64,000 bases of DNA from positions 59,158,346 through 59,222,345 of the forward strand of contig JBCFYV010000935.1 of NCBI GenBank assembly GCA_039000515.1. The letters are read 5' to 3'. The position numbers were made by a program, and so were the translations under genes. Below the pieces are notes generated by a model, which was not told where the DNA came from, did not search any database, and worked only from the letters and a program-made list of their open reading frames with translations. The stretch comes from Timema cristinae (lineage: Eukaryota; Arthropoda; Insecta; Phasmatodea; Timematidae). Shown piece after piece: positions 1 to 10,609 of this stretch (position 1 is its first letter; every line of letters begins with the position of its first letter).

Positions 1-845
1 CCCGTCCGTCAGAGGTAAAGAAAAAGCGTGACAGATGACTGTCTGCCTAACCACTGGCGTGGGCTGTTCTGTCGTGGAGTATCATCGTTTTAAACCAAAC
101 TTTATTTTTCAAAGAAGGAGATATGACTTGAATCCTATGTTTCTCGAATAAAAACCTTAAATTTTCTTTCGAACTCGAATCTAAATTCAAGACCTTAAAT
201 CTTTAAAACCATACATTTTAGCTAAACAACAAGATTATTAAAAAGTTTGGTAAAAAAATTGTTCAATTTTTGAATCCACTTACAAATGCTATTTAGTTTG
301 TCATGTTTACCAGGCCTACGTAATAAAAAATTAAGAAAAAAACTTTTTTCTAGTAAATTAATTTTATTAGCATAATTTTGTTCTTTTTTTGTGATATTTT
401 TACCCTCCTGGCTTCACAAGTCAAATTAGTTAAAGTTGTAATTTGAAGTTAAGTTCTTCATAAATGTATTCGAATTACTATTTTGAAATTTTTTCTAATT
501 TCGAATCTGTAGAACGCCTGAGAATTCGAACGTCTCTCAGCTCTATTAAGAATGTTATCTATATCCGCTATCTATGGATAACGTCTCACCCCCCTCATGT
601 AACAAAACAATATTTTAGGTCCTATAGTATCGGAAGTAACGGCGTAGGGGCTTTGCACTCCTGATTCCTACCCAGGAAATCGGTTATTTGACACAGGGTT
701 GGAATCCCGAACAGGACTATTGGGGGTGGTTTTCCTAATTGTAATTTTGACTTTTTTCTCCGTCCTCTTTTTTCTAAACAAATGCTTATGCACTCCCTCT
801 TTATTAACCAACTCATTCAGATTAAATAACTAGTAACAAAATTAT
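1..845. other. AT-rich stretch, nothing recognised
   Basis: Poly-A/T-rich sequence with short frames only. No repeat family seen elsewhere in the window was found here. Confidence 0.4.
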
Positions 846-1161
846 GACCGGGTGGTCTAGGGGTAAGGTGTCGCACTTCTGTACTGGGGTCCGGGGTTCA
901 ATCCTCGATACCACACAGATTTATCTGATTACCAAATCCTTCCTTCACCTCTGAAAAGACGTGTATTAATCACAACTTGTGAATGTGTGGAATGCCAGGC
1001 CTCCACTGTGGTTCGGATTCCACGTTAAACTGTAGGTCCTCCATTTCATCTCACAATCACTCTACCATTACACATTAGCGTAAGTGCGTATAGCCCGAAC
1101 GGGGAGTAAGACGCGGTGCTAATAATAATAATAAAATAATAATAATAATAATAATAATAAA
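846..1161 (+). mobile_element. SINE family A, full length
   Basis: A tRNA-like head has box A (TGGTCTAGGGGTAAGG) and box B (GGGTTCAATCC). A family-specific body follows (TTTATCTGATTACCAAA, then CTCCACTGTGGTTCGGATTC), then the shared tail CCCGAACGGGGAGTAAGACG, ending in an (AAT)n run. RNA polymerase III would transcribe it; copying would need a LINE in trans. Confidence 0.85.
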
Positions 1162-1295
1162 ATCATTACGTATATTATTCTCAGAAAGTTCCATATATAC
1201 CTGAAATTTGATACGCACGTTACATTTTTATCAAATTAGCTTATTGTCTTTATCAGACCTAAACATTTAATTTATTTTTAAAATAGAGCACGAGG

Positions 1296-1420
1296 ATGAA
1301 TTTCAAGGAAATATACCTACATTCACTTGGCGAAAGAGTGAAAATAAGCTTGGTGTGAATAAAACCATCAATTAGTGTACCTAATTAGGGATTGAACCTT
1401 GGTATTTTGGGTCAGAGTCC
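1296..1420 (-). mobile_element. Degenerate tRNA-SINE fragment
   Basis: The body motifs (AGGAAATATACCTACATTCAC) and a reversed box B (GGGATTGAACCTTGG) match the B/C SINE group, with much decay. Confidence 0.4.
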
Positions 1421-1702
1421 GCAGCACTTCTAGTAGCCAATCAATTTTGTCATTAGTTGGGTAACAAGACGAGTCCGTGGCGCTAATTCTACCCTACCTC
1501 ACTCCTTGGAATCTCTTCAGTCAGTCCCCCTGACCACTCGGCTACAGATACCGTACAAGGTATTTTTCGACATCTGCGGACCGGGAAGGGGCGTAAAATC
1601 AACGGTGCCCCAAGTTTGTCAAAACTATAAGGGCAAGAGGTAACAGGAGTAGGTGAAGTGAACTTTTTGATGGCCTTTGAAACCTTCGTCCCTACGACGA
1701 GA

Positions 1703-1748
1703 CCAATCGAGCTCCTCTTTTGTGACGTCATGTGTCGAACATGGCGGC
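1703..1748 (+). promoter_or_regulatory. CCAAT / CRE / YY1 promoter-like cluster
   Basis: CCAAT is at 1703-1707, a perfect palindromic CRE (TGACGTCA) at 1723-1730, and AACATGGCGGC, a full match to the YY1 consensus AANATGGCGGC, at 1738-1748. Three consensus motifs in 46 bases, with the last covering an ATG, are unlikely by chance and resemble a TATA-less core promoter. Confidence 0.45.
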
Positions 1749-1774
1749 TGATGCCTTCGCTTCGTTAGTTAGGG
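1741..1774 (+). CDS. Candidate first coding exon (MADAFASLVR), unidentified gene
   Basis: An ATG at 1741 sits inside a YY1-type motif (AACATGGCGGC). The frame reads MADAFASLVR plus one base of the next codon, then meets GGGTGAGC, a good splice donor with GT at 1775. Unspliced, the frame would run about 40 codons into GA/GT microsatellite and stop, so the useful coding part is short. CCAAT and a full CRE lie 18-38 bases upstream. The arrangement is typical of TATA-less housekeeping promoters whose YY1 site overlaps the start codon. I cannot see the second exon or name the gene. A chance match remains possible. Confidence 0.35.
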
Positions 1775-3860
1775 GTGAGCCCGAACGCAGAGGGATACAG
1801 ATTGAGAGAGAGAGGTACACGCACAAAGGTTCCGTGCGTGTGTGTACGTGTGTGTGTGTATGAGAGAGAGAGAGCGATATAAAGTTTCTTTGAACTGAAA
1901 ACCTCTGCCCCTCACCCCTTTTGAACCTGTCACCATTATGTCCCCCCACCTGTGTCTTTGTGAGTCACCTCCAACTATGTCAAATACGAAAGAGCGAACA
2001 TAGCTTCAACATCGGGAGATATTTTGCCCCAACTTCGTGTTTGAGTCCGATGCTCTTTACCAATCTCGTCTTGGAATCTATCATCGGCGAGCGTCGGTAT
2101 TTCCTCCTTCTACTCCCGGTTTGCCACCTGGTGTTGTGGTAACTCATAAGAAATAACTCCACTCAATATAAACACGCTATATCATTGACAAGCTAAATAT
2201 TAAGGCGATGGGCCCTTTTCATTTGGCGTGGAAATGCAGAGCCATGGGAACAAACGGTCATCTTACATTTTTTATTTTTTTATTTTTTTATTGTTTATTA
2301 TATATAAAAGTATGACTTAATCAACATTATTCTATTATTGAACAAACCGTTTCCGAAAATAGATTTGCAAAAAATAAATGATCAAATAACGAAAAAATTG
2401 ACATTTTTCAATAGAAAACTGCAGGCTTCATAACCAAAAATAAGAAAATGTAACACCTAATAAACATCGATACATTATCTTAAAAGAGGTGTTGAAAATA
2501 TAAACATAAAAATTTCACTCGTGCTCGAGTAAACTTACATTTACAAACGTATGATTTTTCCACAAGACCTGTCCGGTAGCTAGCGCCATCCACGGTTTCC
2601 GTGATCCATCTATTATTGTTGACGCGGAAGGATACTTTGGTCGGTTGTTCAGCCACACCATGCCTTTCAACCTCCCGCCCACCATCCCTCAAAATAGATT
2701 TTAGACTTGCAGTCGACAGGGCTAAGGGCCTTAAACAACTTAATAAACGTAATAATATATTAAAACTCTCACAGATCAATGAGAGGCAATCATCTGTTGA
2801 TTACAGAGTTGGATTGAATCCACTATTTTATGTACCCGAAACTTCATTTTACCTACTAATAATTAAATCTCGGATTAGAAACAGAATCATTGAAAGAAAG
2901 AAAAATTACGCACAAGGGAGGAAATTAAAATATAATACAAGAATATAAATACTAACTATTTTGTTGTTGTTATTATAATGCATTCAAAATAACGATCCAT
3001 ATATCAGTTAAATCAAAATTAATGGTCTGAGTTTTGGTTGTCGAGTTTTTCCTACAATTGTGTTTGGGGATGAACCATAACTAAGCAGTATTAGAACTTT
3101 AAAATAAAGTCATATATGTATTATATATATAAAGATATATATTGTATAAACGTTGGATTCCATATATGATCGAATCCTCCAATCTCAAATATCCGTAGGG
3201 ATTCGAGAGTCTCCCACCCCCTAGTTTTGATAGTTAAATTTTGAAACATTTTTAGTCCATTTAGTGTTGATTCTTTGGAGAGGACAACTAAATGGAATAG
3301 AAAAAAAACAACTTTTATCTCGTATTTTACAAGGAAATATTAGAATAATTTGAAGCCTAAGCATGTATTTTTAGTGTGTACTTATTATCAACCTAACCAA
3401 CGATATATATTAAATCCCCACCCCCACCGCCTCATATGTCAAGAATGTCGTATAAAGTTAAGAGTTATTGACGCATAGTAGAAGATAAAGCGTGGAACTC
3501 TCTACAACGGAGGCGAGAGGGTTGCCTAGCAAAAGGGGATGTGTTTGGCGCTGCTGATATCGCTTCTGTATGACGATTTAATCTCGTGACGCCCTGATCG
3601 ATTTAAATTTGCAATTTTCGTATGTTAATTTTTACACGTTTCTTACATTTTGTGTTTATTTATTTTTTCATGTGTGTATATTATTGTGAATGTGTGTTTT
3701 ATATATAATATAATATGTGTGTGTGTTTATATGTAGCATGTGTAAGGTTATCGATTTATTGTATAACCAACTGCCTAGATACTCATACAAAATTGTTGAT
3801 TCAAATTTTAGATATTTCGAAATATTTTTATATCCCTTTGAGTTCGAATTAAAAAGTTTA
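1775..3860. other. Intergenic or intronic stretch: short microsatellites and an ambiguous ORF pair
   Basis: GA and GT microsatellites occupy about 1804-1875. Overlapping short frames on both strands at 2480-2948 show no motif I know. A TA-rich patch lies at 3115-3150. I see no convincing gene. Confidence 0.4.
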
Positions 3861-3861
3861 T

Positions 3862-4277
3862 TTATATATATATATATATTACGGTACACACACATACAAA
3901 TATATACATACACATATACATATATACATACACATATACACATATACATACATATACACATATACATATATACACATATACATATATATATACATATACA
4001 TACATACACACATATATAAATACAAACACATATAGGCCTATATATATATCATACATATATATATAAATACACATATATGTATAAATACACATATATATAC
4101 ATATATATATGTATAAATACACATATATATATATACATATATATATAAATACACACACATATATACATATACATATAAATACACACACATATATACATAT
4201 ACATACACATATATATATAAATACACATATATATGTGTATTTATATATATGTGTGTATTTATATGTATATGTATATA

Positions 4278-4308
<31 letters not shown>

Positions 4309-4482
4309 GTGTGTATTTATATAATATATATATATATATGTATATATGTGTGTATATATATGTATATATGTGTGTATATATATGTATATATGTGTGTATA
4401 TATATGTATATATGTGTGTATATATATGTATATATGTGTATATGTATGTATATGTATGTGTACCGTAATATGTGTGACCCAA
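3862..4482. repeat. 620-bp TA/CA compound microsatellite
   Basis: Mixtures of TATACA, TATATA and ACACACAT fill the first half. The complementary pattern (TGTGTATATATATGTATATA) fills the second, so the block is close to a giant inverted repeat with its turn near 4225-4240. All frames through it (Y, I, C, H-rich) are artefacts of the repeat. Confidence 0.9.
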
Positions 4483-5505
4483 TCAGCGGTGGAAAGGAGA
4501 CAGAGAAACAACTATAAAAGTTCATATAAACAGGTTTTCCATTTTATATTGTTTTCGAGCTACGGCCAAGTGATTCCACTAACTGTTTGTATTCTTCACT
4601 CTCGACCAAATTGTTTATTTAGCACCCAGTGCTAGCATTGAAATACTTGTTCAACATATACAAGAAGGCTGCCAACGAATCTATTTAAAAGTGTTTTTTT
4701 TTATTTCAAAATAATTATTTTTTTCAATGTTGTAATATAATTTAAAACATGCTAGAAATTGTTCCATTTATTTCTATAGGGGATCACAGAAAACAGCACC
4801 GCGATGTGACGCCTGGTTCAAGTTGTATTACCTAATTGTTACCCGGGAGATGTTGAGACGGGCAATAGTAGTTATGGTAGCAATGTGGAGTATGTTGGAA
4901 GCGACGTGCTACTCTTATGTTACGCGTTGCTCAGAGAATATTTGAGTATAATTAACCTATGAGTCCAACAAAGAAAAGTTATCACACAGCAATAACACAA
5001 TTACGATAATGCTTGTAAAACCATACAATTAAAAAAGGGGGAGGTGGATATCGGGTCTGACCCGTAGCAGTTGGTTTGAGTTGTTCAGCCCTGCCGTAGA
5101 ACGAGTCGTTGGCCTTTTTATTCAGTGTCGACCAGTTTCACTTGTGAATCACTTTCAAAGTTCCAATTGTCGTGTTTCAGGAGACAAGTGGATCAAACAC
5201 CAGAGAGGGGAACATTGCCAAGAACTCGGCGGATTAAGGTAGGATACAACAACAACAAAATACTTCTCTATATCTTTCGAACCACCGTCAAGGACGACCA
5301 AGTGCCAAATGAGAGCCTTACGTTTTAGACCTCTAAGCCAAAGAGGACTTTTTTTTATAAGTAATATATAATAGTATTTTCTAAAATAGTACAGTCTGTG
5401 ACGGCTGCGTGACCATCACACCGGCTGATAAATTAACAAACAAAATGGGATCAGGGTATAAAAGGATAGAGTGTATATTTTATGAGTATTTAACGTGCAT
5501 CTAGC
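4483..5505. other. Unannotated stretch
   Basis: Moderately GC-rich at 4790-5330 with a short frame at 5125-5328. I see no motif, repeat family or clear exon. Confidence 0.35.
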
Positions 5506-6005
5506 ATGCATACATACACATATACATACATACATACATACATACATACATACATACATACAACATATTTACATACATACATACATACATAAATATTTAC
5601 ATACTTGATCACACCGTTCCCTTAAGAAGTAGTCAAGAAACTGCATATGTCTCTTAATCCATCCTCACTAACTTTCTCCACACTTCCCTATCCTTACATA
5701 CTCCCTTCGCTTCAACAACATTCATACACTCTTATTAATGTTTCTCTTTTTCACACATTCGTCTACAACATTTAGCCATGTCTTACATGGTCTACCCTTT
5801 CCTTTCGATCCACACACTCTACCTTCATATATTAGCTTCATCACACAATCCAAACTCATCCTCTCAACATACCCAAACCAACGTGAGACGCTTCTTTCAC
5901 ATTGACTTATTGGATTCCCTTTCAAACCACACTCCTTCAGCACCTATTCATCACTTACTGACTCCGTCCATACGAGTTTTTCCACATGCTAAATATAAAT
6001 AACTC
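5506..6005 (-). pseudogene. 5'-truncated LINE, C-terminal end of the RT polyprotein plus 3' (TATG)n tail
   Basis: On the - strand the frame at 5943-5722 carries the motif block found after the reverse transcriptase of many invertebrate non-LTR elements: RWFGYVERM, then YEGRV, then GKGRPCKTWL and VDECVKKRN. One frameshift further on, the end DREVWRKLVRMD and a stop are readable near 5655. About 50 bases of 3' UTR lead into a (CATA)n run at 5513-5605, which is the element's own 3' microsatellite tail in reverse. The frameshift makes it a dead copy. Confidence 0.7.
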
Positions 6006-6028
6006 AAATATATAACAGACACAACACA

Positions 6029-6175
6029 CAGCCCCCAGACCGTTAATCTACCATTGTGTCAGGGAAAACCACAATTTAATTAACTATCGATTATCTCGGT
6101 CATACCAGGAATTGAATCCGGGACACTATGCTCAGCAGGATGATGCGCTACCAACTAATCTATAGTGTCGGACTA
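6029..6175 (-). mobile_element. SINE family G copy
   Basis: Reverse strand shows box A-like TTAGTTGGTAGCGC and box B GGATTCAATTCC, then a body like the copies at 45.5 and 55.2 kb (TTTTCCCT near a shared GGTCTGGGGG end). Confidence 0.5.
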
Positions 6176-7444
6176 CTAAGATTTAGTGATCCACCATTTT
6201 AAAACTAGGAAATGGCAGTTCCGCTAGTTCAAATTTTAAGTCTTCATGGAAGAAAAAGAAGAAGGTTGTTATCATGCACTTGCCACATGTTTTATTAAGA
6301 GGAAGATGTTTTATTTGACAAAGGAAATAAAACATATTTCCTTCCTCCCCCTCCGGCTCCCTAAGTCATATAATATGTAATATATGGTTAGTATCGTTCC
6401 TCTCCGCTTGAGCTCACTGCTATCGCCTGATAAACGATCAACGTATGAGTAATATCTACCACACAATGCAGGAAAGGATAAAAGTCGCAATAAACATCCA
6501 TATAAAGACAGTCCTAACCTCACATCAACAAGTTCCGGTCTGCCACATCCGGTCTCTCCGGAAGTGTCGGCTTCGAGACTCGTGTGGGCCGAGTAACGGA
6601 CTATATTAGTGCCTGTTTCCGGTCGTATCGGCGGCCATCCCAGCAACGTCGAGGTACCAGTAAATCATCAGGAAGAGAAGGGTAGGGGGAATAATATAGG
6701 GCCTGGATTGACCCTGCCTGGCGTAGGACCTACCGTGTCTAAGAGAGCCCAGGCGGTAAAGTATGACAAGATCTTCGAAATACTATCAGAACACTAGAGG
6801 GCGTTTTGGAAAGAAGGTTGCCTTAATTTACCTAAGATCTCTTAGCACAGTATTAAGGGGGCCGCCTAGACAGCTGGGATAGTACCCATCAGAGGTTACG
6901 CTAAGTTTTAGTCAGGATTGTTTTCTACTGGAATGAACACTTAACTATTTTATATGACCCTATTCTAATATAAGCCCGCAAACATAGTTTAAAAATGGAA
7001 AATTTCCACTCTGGGAAATAAAATAAAATTGGTTAGTCATTAAGACTTAATTTAATGCCCGGAAAAGAAAGGAAACTGAAATAGGAGCGTAGAATGTGTT
7101 TTTTTTTTGTGGATCGAATGATGTCACTTAATAGGAGGGACACAACAAAAATTTTAGGCCTATTGTTGTTTTTTTATTTCCCTTCTTCCCTGTTCTCCTC
7201 CCAGTAAAGTTATAAACCCACTTTGTTTCTAGCGTTTATGAGATTCTGCTCAACTAACTATTTTAGCGCCTTAAACTTGATCGCTAATGGGCACCAGGGC
7301 TTAGGATTTACGTCGACGGGATTTTTTTTTTTTTAAATAAACCCCAAACTCTACAGCGTGTTGGTTAAGAACCGGTCATCAAATTAAAAAATAATGGAAA
7401 CAAAAAGTTTTTTCTACACGCTTGCTGTATGTACATTTATTTAT
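6176..7444. other. Unannotated stretch with a GC-richer island
   Basis: The island at about 6520-6830 has frames on both strands; the + frame at 6609-6797 ends SKRAQAVKYDKIFEILSEH before a stop and is preceded by TATTAG, a weak acceptor. I could not decide whether it is coding. The rest is AT-rich. Confidence 0.3.
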
Positions 7445-7690
7445 TTTGTCCTTAGCTTCCGTATACCCGTCCGTGATACCAGCACACTTACACTAGGTAA
7501 TGGTGTAGGGGTGAGGAGTTAGTGTTTAGAGGAAATGTACCCGCGCTTGCGTGAAGGGAAATTGGAAAATATCTTGGAGAATTTCTCAGAACACCCGGTT
7601 CGAATTCGAACCCCTACCTCACGATCATTATCAAACCAGACCAAACAGTTTAGGTTGACACCCAAGCCTGCGCGCCCACCGATGTGATTT
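7445..7690 (-). mobile_element. Degenerate tRNA-SINE (B/C group)
   Basis: Reversed body (GTTTAGAGGAAATGTACCC, TTGCGTGAAGGGA) and box B region (CGAATTCGAACCCC) match the B/C SINEs with many changes. Confidence 0.45.
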
Positions 7691-8720
7691 ACTTTTTAGT
7701 TCCTAACTGTATATTCTAGCTTATTTTTTGAGGAACGTTTTCTCTTAAAATATTTCCCTCTTTCTAATAAAACGGGAATTTAACAATCCGTTGTAATTGG
7801 AGGGTTGGTCTCGCGGATAGTTTGAATGTATATCCGAGTTCGAACTCAACCACCTTCACATTTTTTAAATATTATTATTATTATTTTGCACAGGCGTTTG
7901 CTTCTGTTCTTTCTCCGAGAGCAAATTCTGGTACATCTCTTTTTTATTTATCCTCCTCACCTCTTTACGCTTGCGTCGTTACATTAATCCGTTAATAACC
8001 TTATGTTGAATTAGAAGAGGTTTTTAACAAGTTCATTTACATCGTTATCGTTATTTCAAAAATACGATATTTTGAGCTTTCGGAACCAAATTTAATTAAA
8101 ACCGTTCGATAGCACATTCTCGCGGGAATCCGTCCAAGGAGACATTTATTTTTCAACTTTTACGCTTTCACCGAAAAGGAAATCGTTTTATTAGATTAAA
8201 AAAAAAAGTTTTATTGTTTAAAAAAAATTTAAAGTAGCAATAGGCAAAGGTTGCATGAATTGGAAATTCCTTTTTATACAATTTTATCTTTGTGATTCTT
8301 GTTTTATAGTAACAAAGATATTTGTGCAGGTAAGTGGCAACCCTTCCACTCCCCGTTTGTTCTTTATCAGATCCGAGTTATTTACAGAGGAGGTAGAGGA
8401 TACCGCTATACAAGATGTGGGGTTAAGAGGGTGCTTATAGTCAAGGGGATGAAGAAACAAAGGGGGTAGGAGGGGTGGACTTCGATCAAAGAGAGAAAAT
8501 ATAATAATTCGAATACTTTGTCCCGTGAATCACTTTCATTTCCTATGGTTCATTTGTTTTGAGAGAGAAAAGAACATTCCTTAGTTGATTTATTGCGAGA
8601 GGAACTAAGGGATGAAGCTCACGTTTTGAACGCAACCTAAAACTCTGATTGGTCCTCATTGTCACGTGACATTAGATCAACACACATGTTGGATAAGGAA
8701 TGGTTAGAATAATTGAAGTT
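7691..8720. other. AT-rich stretch, nothing recognised
   Basis: A tRNA-like box B (GAGTTCGAACTC) at about 7836 may be a SINE relic. No gene is apparent. Confidence 0.3.
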
Positions 8721-8724
8721 TGGA

Positions 8725-9085
8725 ATAATTAAATTGATAGAGAACAAAGGTATTTGGAGGGTTTTGGAAATGTGGTTGAGGAGAAGGTGAAATGGATGGA
8801 CAGGGTGAGGAATGAGGAAGTTTTGAGGAAGTTAGGAGAGGAAAGGAGTCTGATAAGGATGATAACGATGAGAAAAACGTCATGGTTGGGCCACTCTCCC
8901 TACGAAGGGATTGTTTAATGAAGAGGATCATGGAGAGGAAGATAGAGGGGAAAAGAGGATGAAGAAAGTTTGGAATGCTAACAAATATCGAGAAAGGAAG
9001 AAGACACAAAATGATGAAAGAAGACGCTTAGGACCGAGTAAAATGGAAGATGTCCAGTTAATACTTGTCCGAGGACAGATTCACA
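8725..9085 (+). pseudogene. Fossil LINE, post-RT C-terminal region
   Basis: Across two frameshifts the + strand reads EMWLRRR, WMDRV, NEEVLRKLGEERS, TSWLGH, then LRRD and EGKRG. This is the block seen after the reverse transcriptase of non-LTR elements (EMW..RR / DRVTNEEVL / W.GH..R). In-frame stops show that it is dead. The open frame at 8911-9096 is its out-of-phase continuation. Confidence 0.65.
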
Positions 9086-9089
9086 AAAG

Positions 9090-9858
9090 AAAGTAAGTCA
9101 CTCTAATTAAAAATAGTTTACTATATTGTTCATTCCAGAGCGATACAATAATAAGGAAAAATGAAAATGTTAAACAAAAAAATGATAAAAATAAATAAAT
9201 CGAGTAAGATGATCTCCGTTATAGAATATAGTACCAAGTTAAAAGTAAATATAGTAAAATAGACAATTAGTTGAAGGTCATAACTGATAGGCCAGAAAGA
9301 TCATTCAGTAAATTAAATTACATTTCAGGTCAAAATTATATTAACTAATATATAAATGTAAAAATTATATTAATATGAATGCTAAACATTTGACTAGCTA
9401 ATCATATGAAGACGAATATAGTTTTAGTATATATATTAATTGGCAATATTAAGAGCGAAGTAAAATGTATTAGACAAAAGTCTAAGTGCAGGTAGACATT
9501 AAAAGGAGAGTATTAAAAAGATAAGTTAATAAATATATAAGTTGAAATGAAAGTCTACATTTTATTTAGAATAAAATCTTAATATTAAAATTCCATTTAT
9601 CTGCAAGAAATAAAAATAAAATATAATTACAGTATACTCTAAAACGGAGAAGATCTTTCTCAATATTTAATCATGATTTTTTTACACTTTCACTTTTCCT
9701 TATTTTTGTATCACTATAAACATCATATTTAACTATTTTTCTTAACATTTACTCACTTTATTAGCCAGTTAGATTATTCCAAACTTACTTTAATTATTCT
9801 GGTAATGTCCATTTCAATATTATAGCACTCCTTACTATTTATATCTAGAATGTTTTAT
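9090..9858. other. AT-rich stretch, nothing recognised
   Basis: Very AT-rich with no clear repeat or frame. Confidence 0.35.
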
Positions 9859-10560
9859 ATCATCATCATGAACTGTTTCCAGCCTGTGGCCAGGTCTGTT
9901 TAGTAAAATGCCACTATCTCCCTCTGTTCTTCCACCATTCTCCCTCCTGCACTCTCTTCCACTATCCTCCTATCACTTGCGCACTTACTGCTATCTGCTC
10001 CTCCCATCTCTTCCTAGTGGTCTCTTCCTTACATACTTTATATCCATCAATCTTTTTGGAATTATCTCCCCTTCCATCCTCATTACGTGTCCATACCAAA
10101 TATCATCTTGACTTCCTTATCTATCTCTTGTACCCCAACTCTTGATCATACCTTGTCATAAATAATCATATCTCTTCTGGTGACAATAAGCATGCTCCTC
10201 AAAAACTTAATTCTTGGCCTCTACTTTCCTTGTTTTTACAAATCCAAAGTCCAAGTTACCGCTGCATTCGTGTAACTCTTTTTTCCATAGCTGGTCTCTT
10301 ACACACCTGTAGAAAACCCCTACCTACTACCCTCGCCTATATTCTCTTCTGCCTCCTCTTTTCTTTTTTTCTTTTGTCCTCAATCACACTACCCAGATAC
10401 TTTCCCTTTTTTTGCTTCTTTTAAATCTACTCCATCCGGTTCCATCCCTTTTCTTGGCTTTGTCCTTGGCCCTTGTAATCACCATCACTTCACTTTTCGC
10501 CATACTAAATTCATTCCACACTCTTTTAATTTCTTCATTTCATTCCTGTTTTATAAAGTG
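9859..10560 (-). pseudogene. Fossil LINE, late RT and C-terminal region
   Basis: The - strand reads FSMAKSEVMVI (RT region), then after several breaks IWYGHVMRMEGEIIPKRL, the conserved WYGHV.RM motif of non-LTR elements. The 3' end has CCTGGCCACAGGCTGGAAAC next to an ATG-rich tail (ATGATGATG). Multiple stops show that it is inactive. The C/T-rich + frames here are shadows of it. Confidence 0.6.
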
Positions 10561-10609
10561 TCAAAAAAAGTGTTGGGCTACTGTCCTAGATATAATATAT
10601 AGTTCTTAA

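Noticed and set aside
1723..1730. The 80-codon - frame (1489-1731) as a divergent gene from the CRE promoter
   Set aside because: Its start overlaps the CRE and the peptide has no recognisable feature; a divergent promoter is possible but unsupported.
2480..2948. Overlapping frames on both strands (99 and 115 codons)
   Set aside because: Both cannot be real, neither has a recognisable motif, and splice signals are absent.
3668..4635. Several 60-206-codon frames rich in Y, I, C and H
   Set aside because: They are translations of the TA/CA microsatellite in every phase, not genes.
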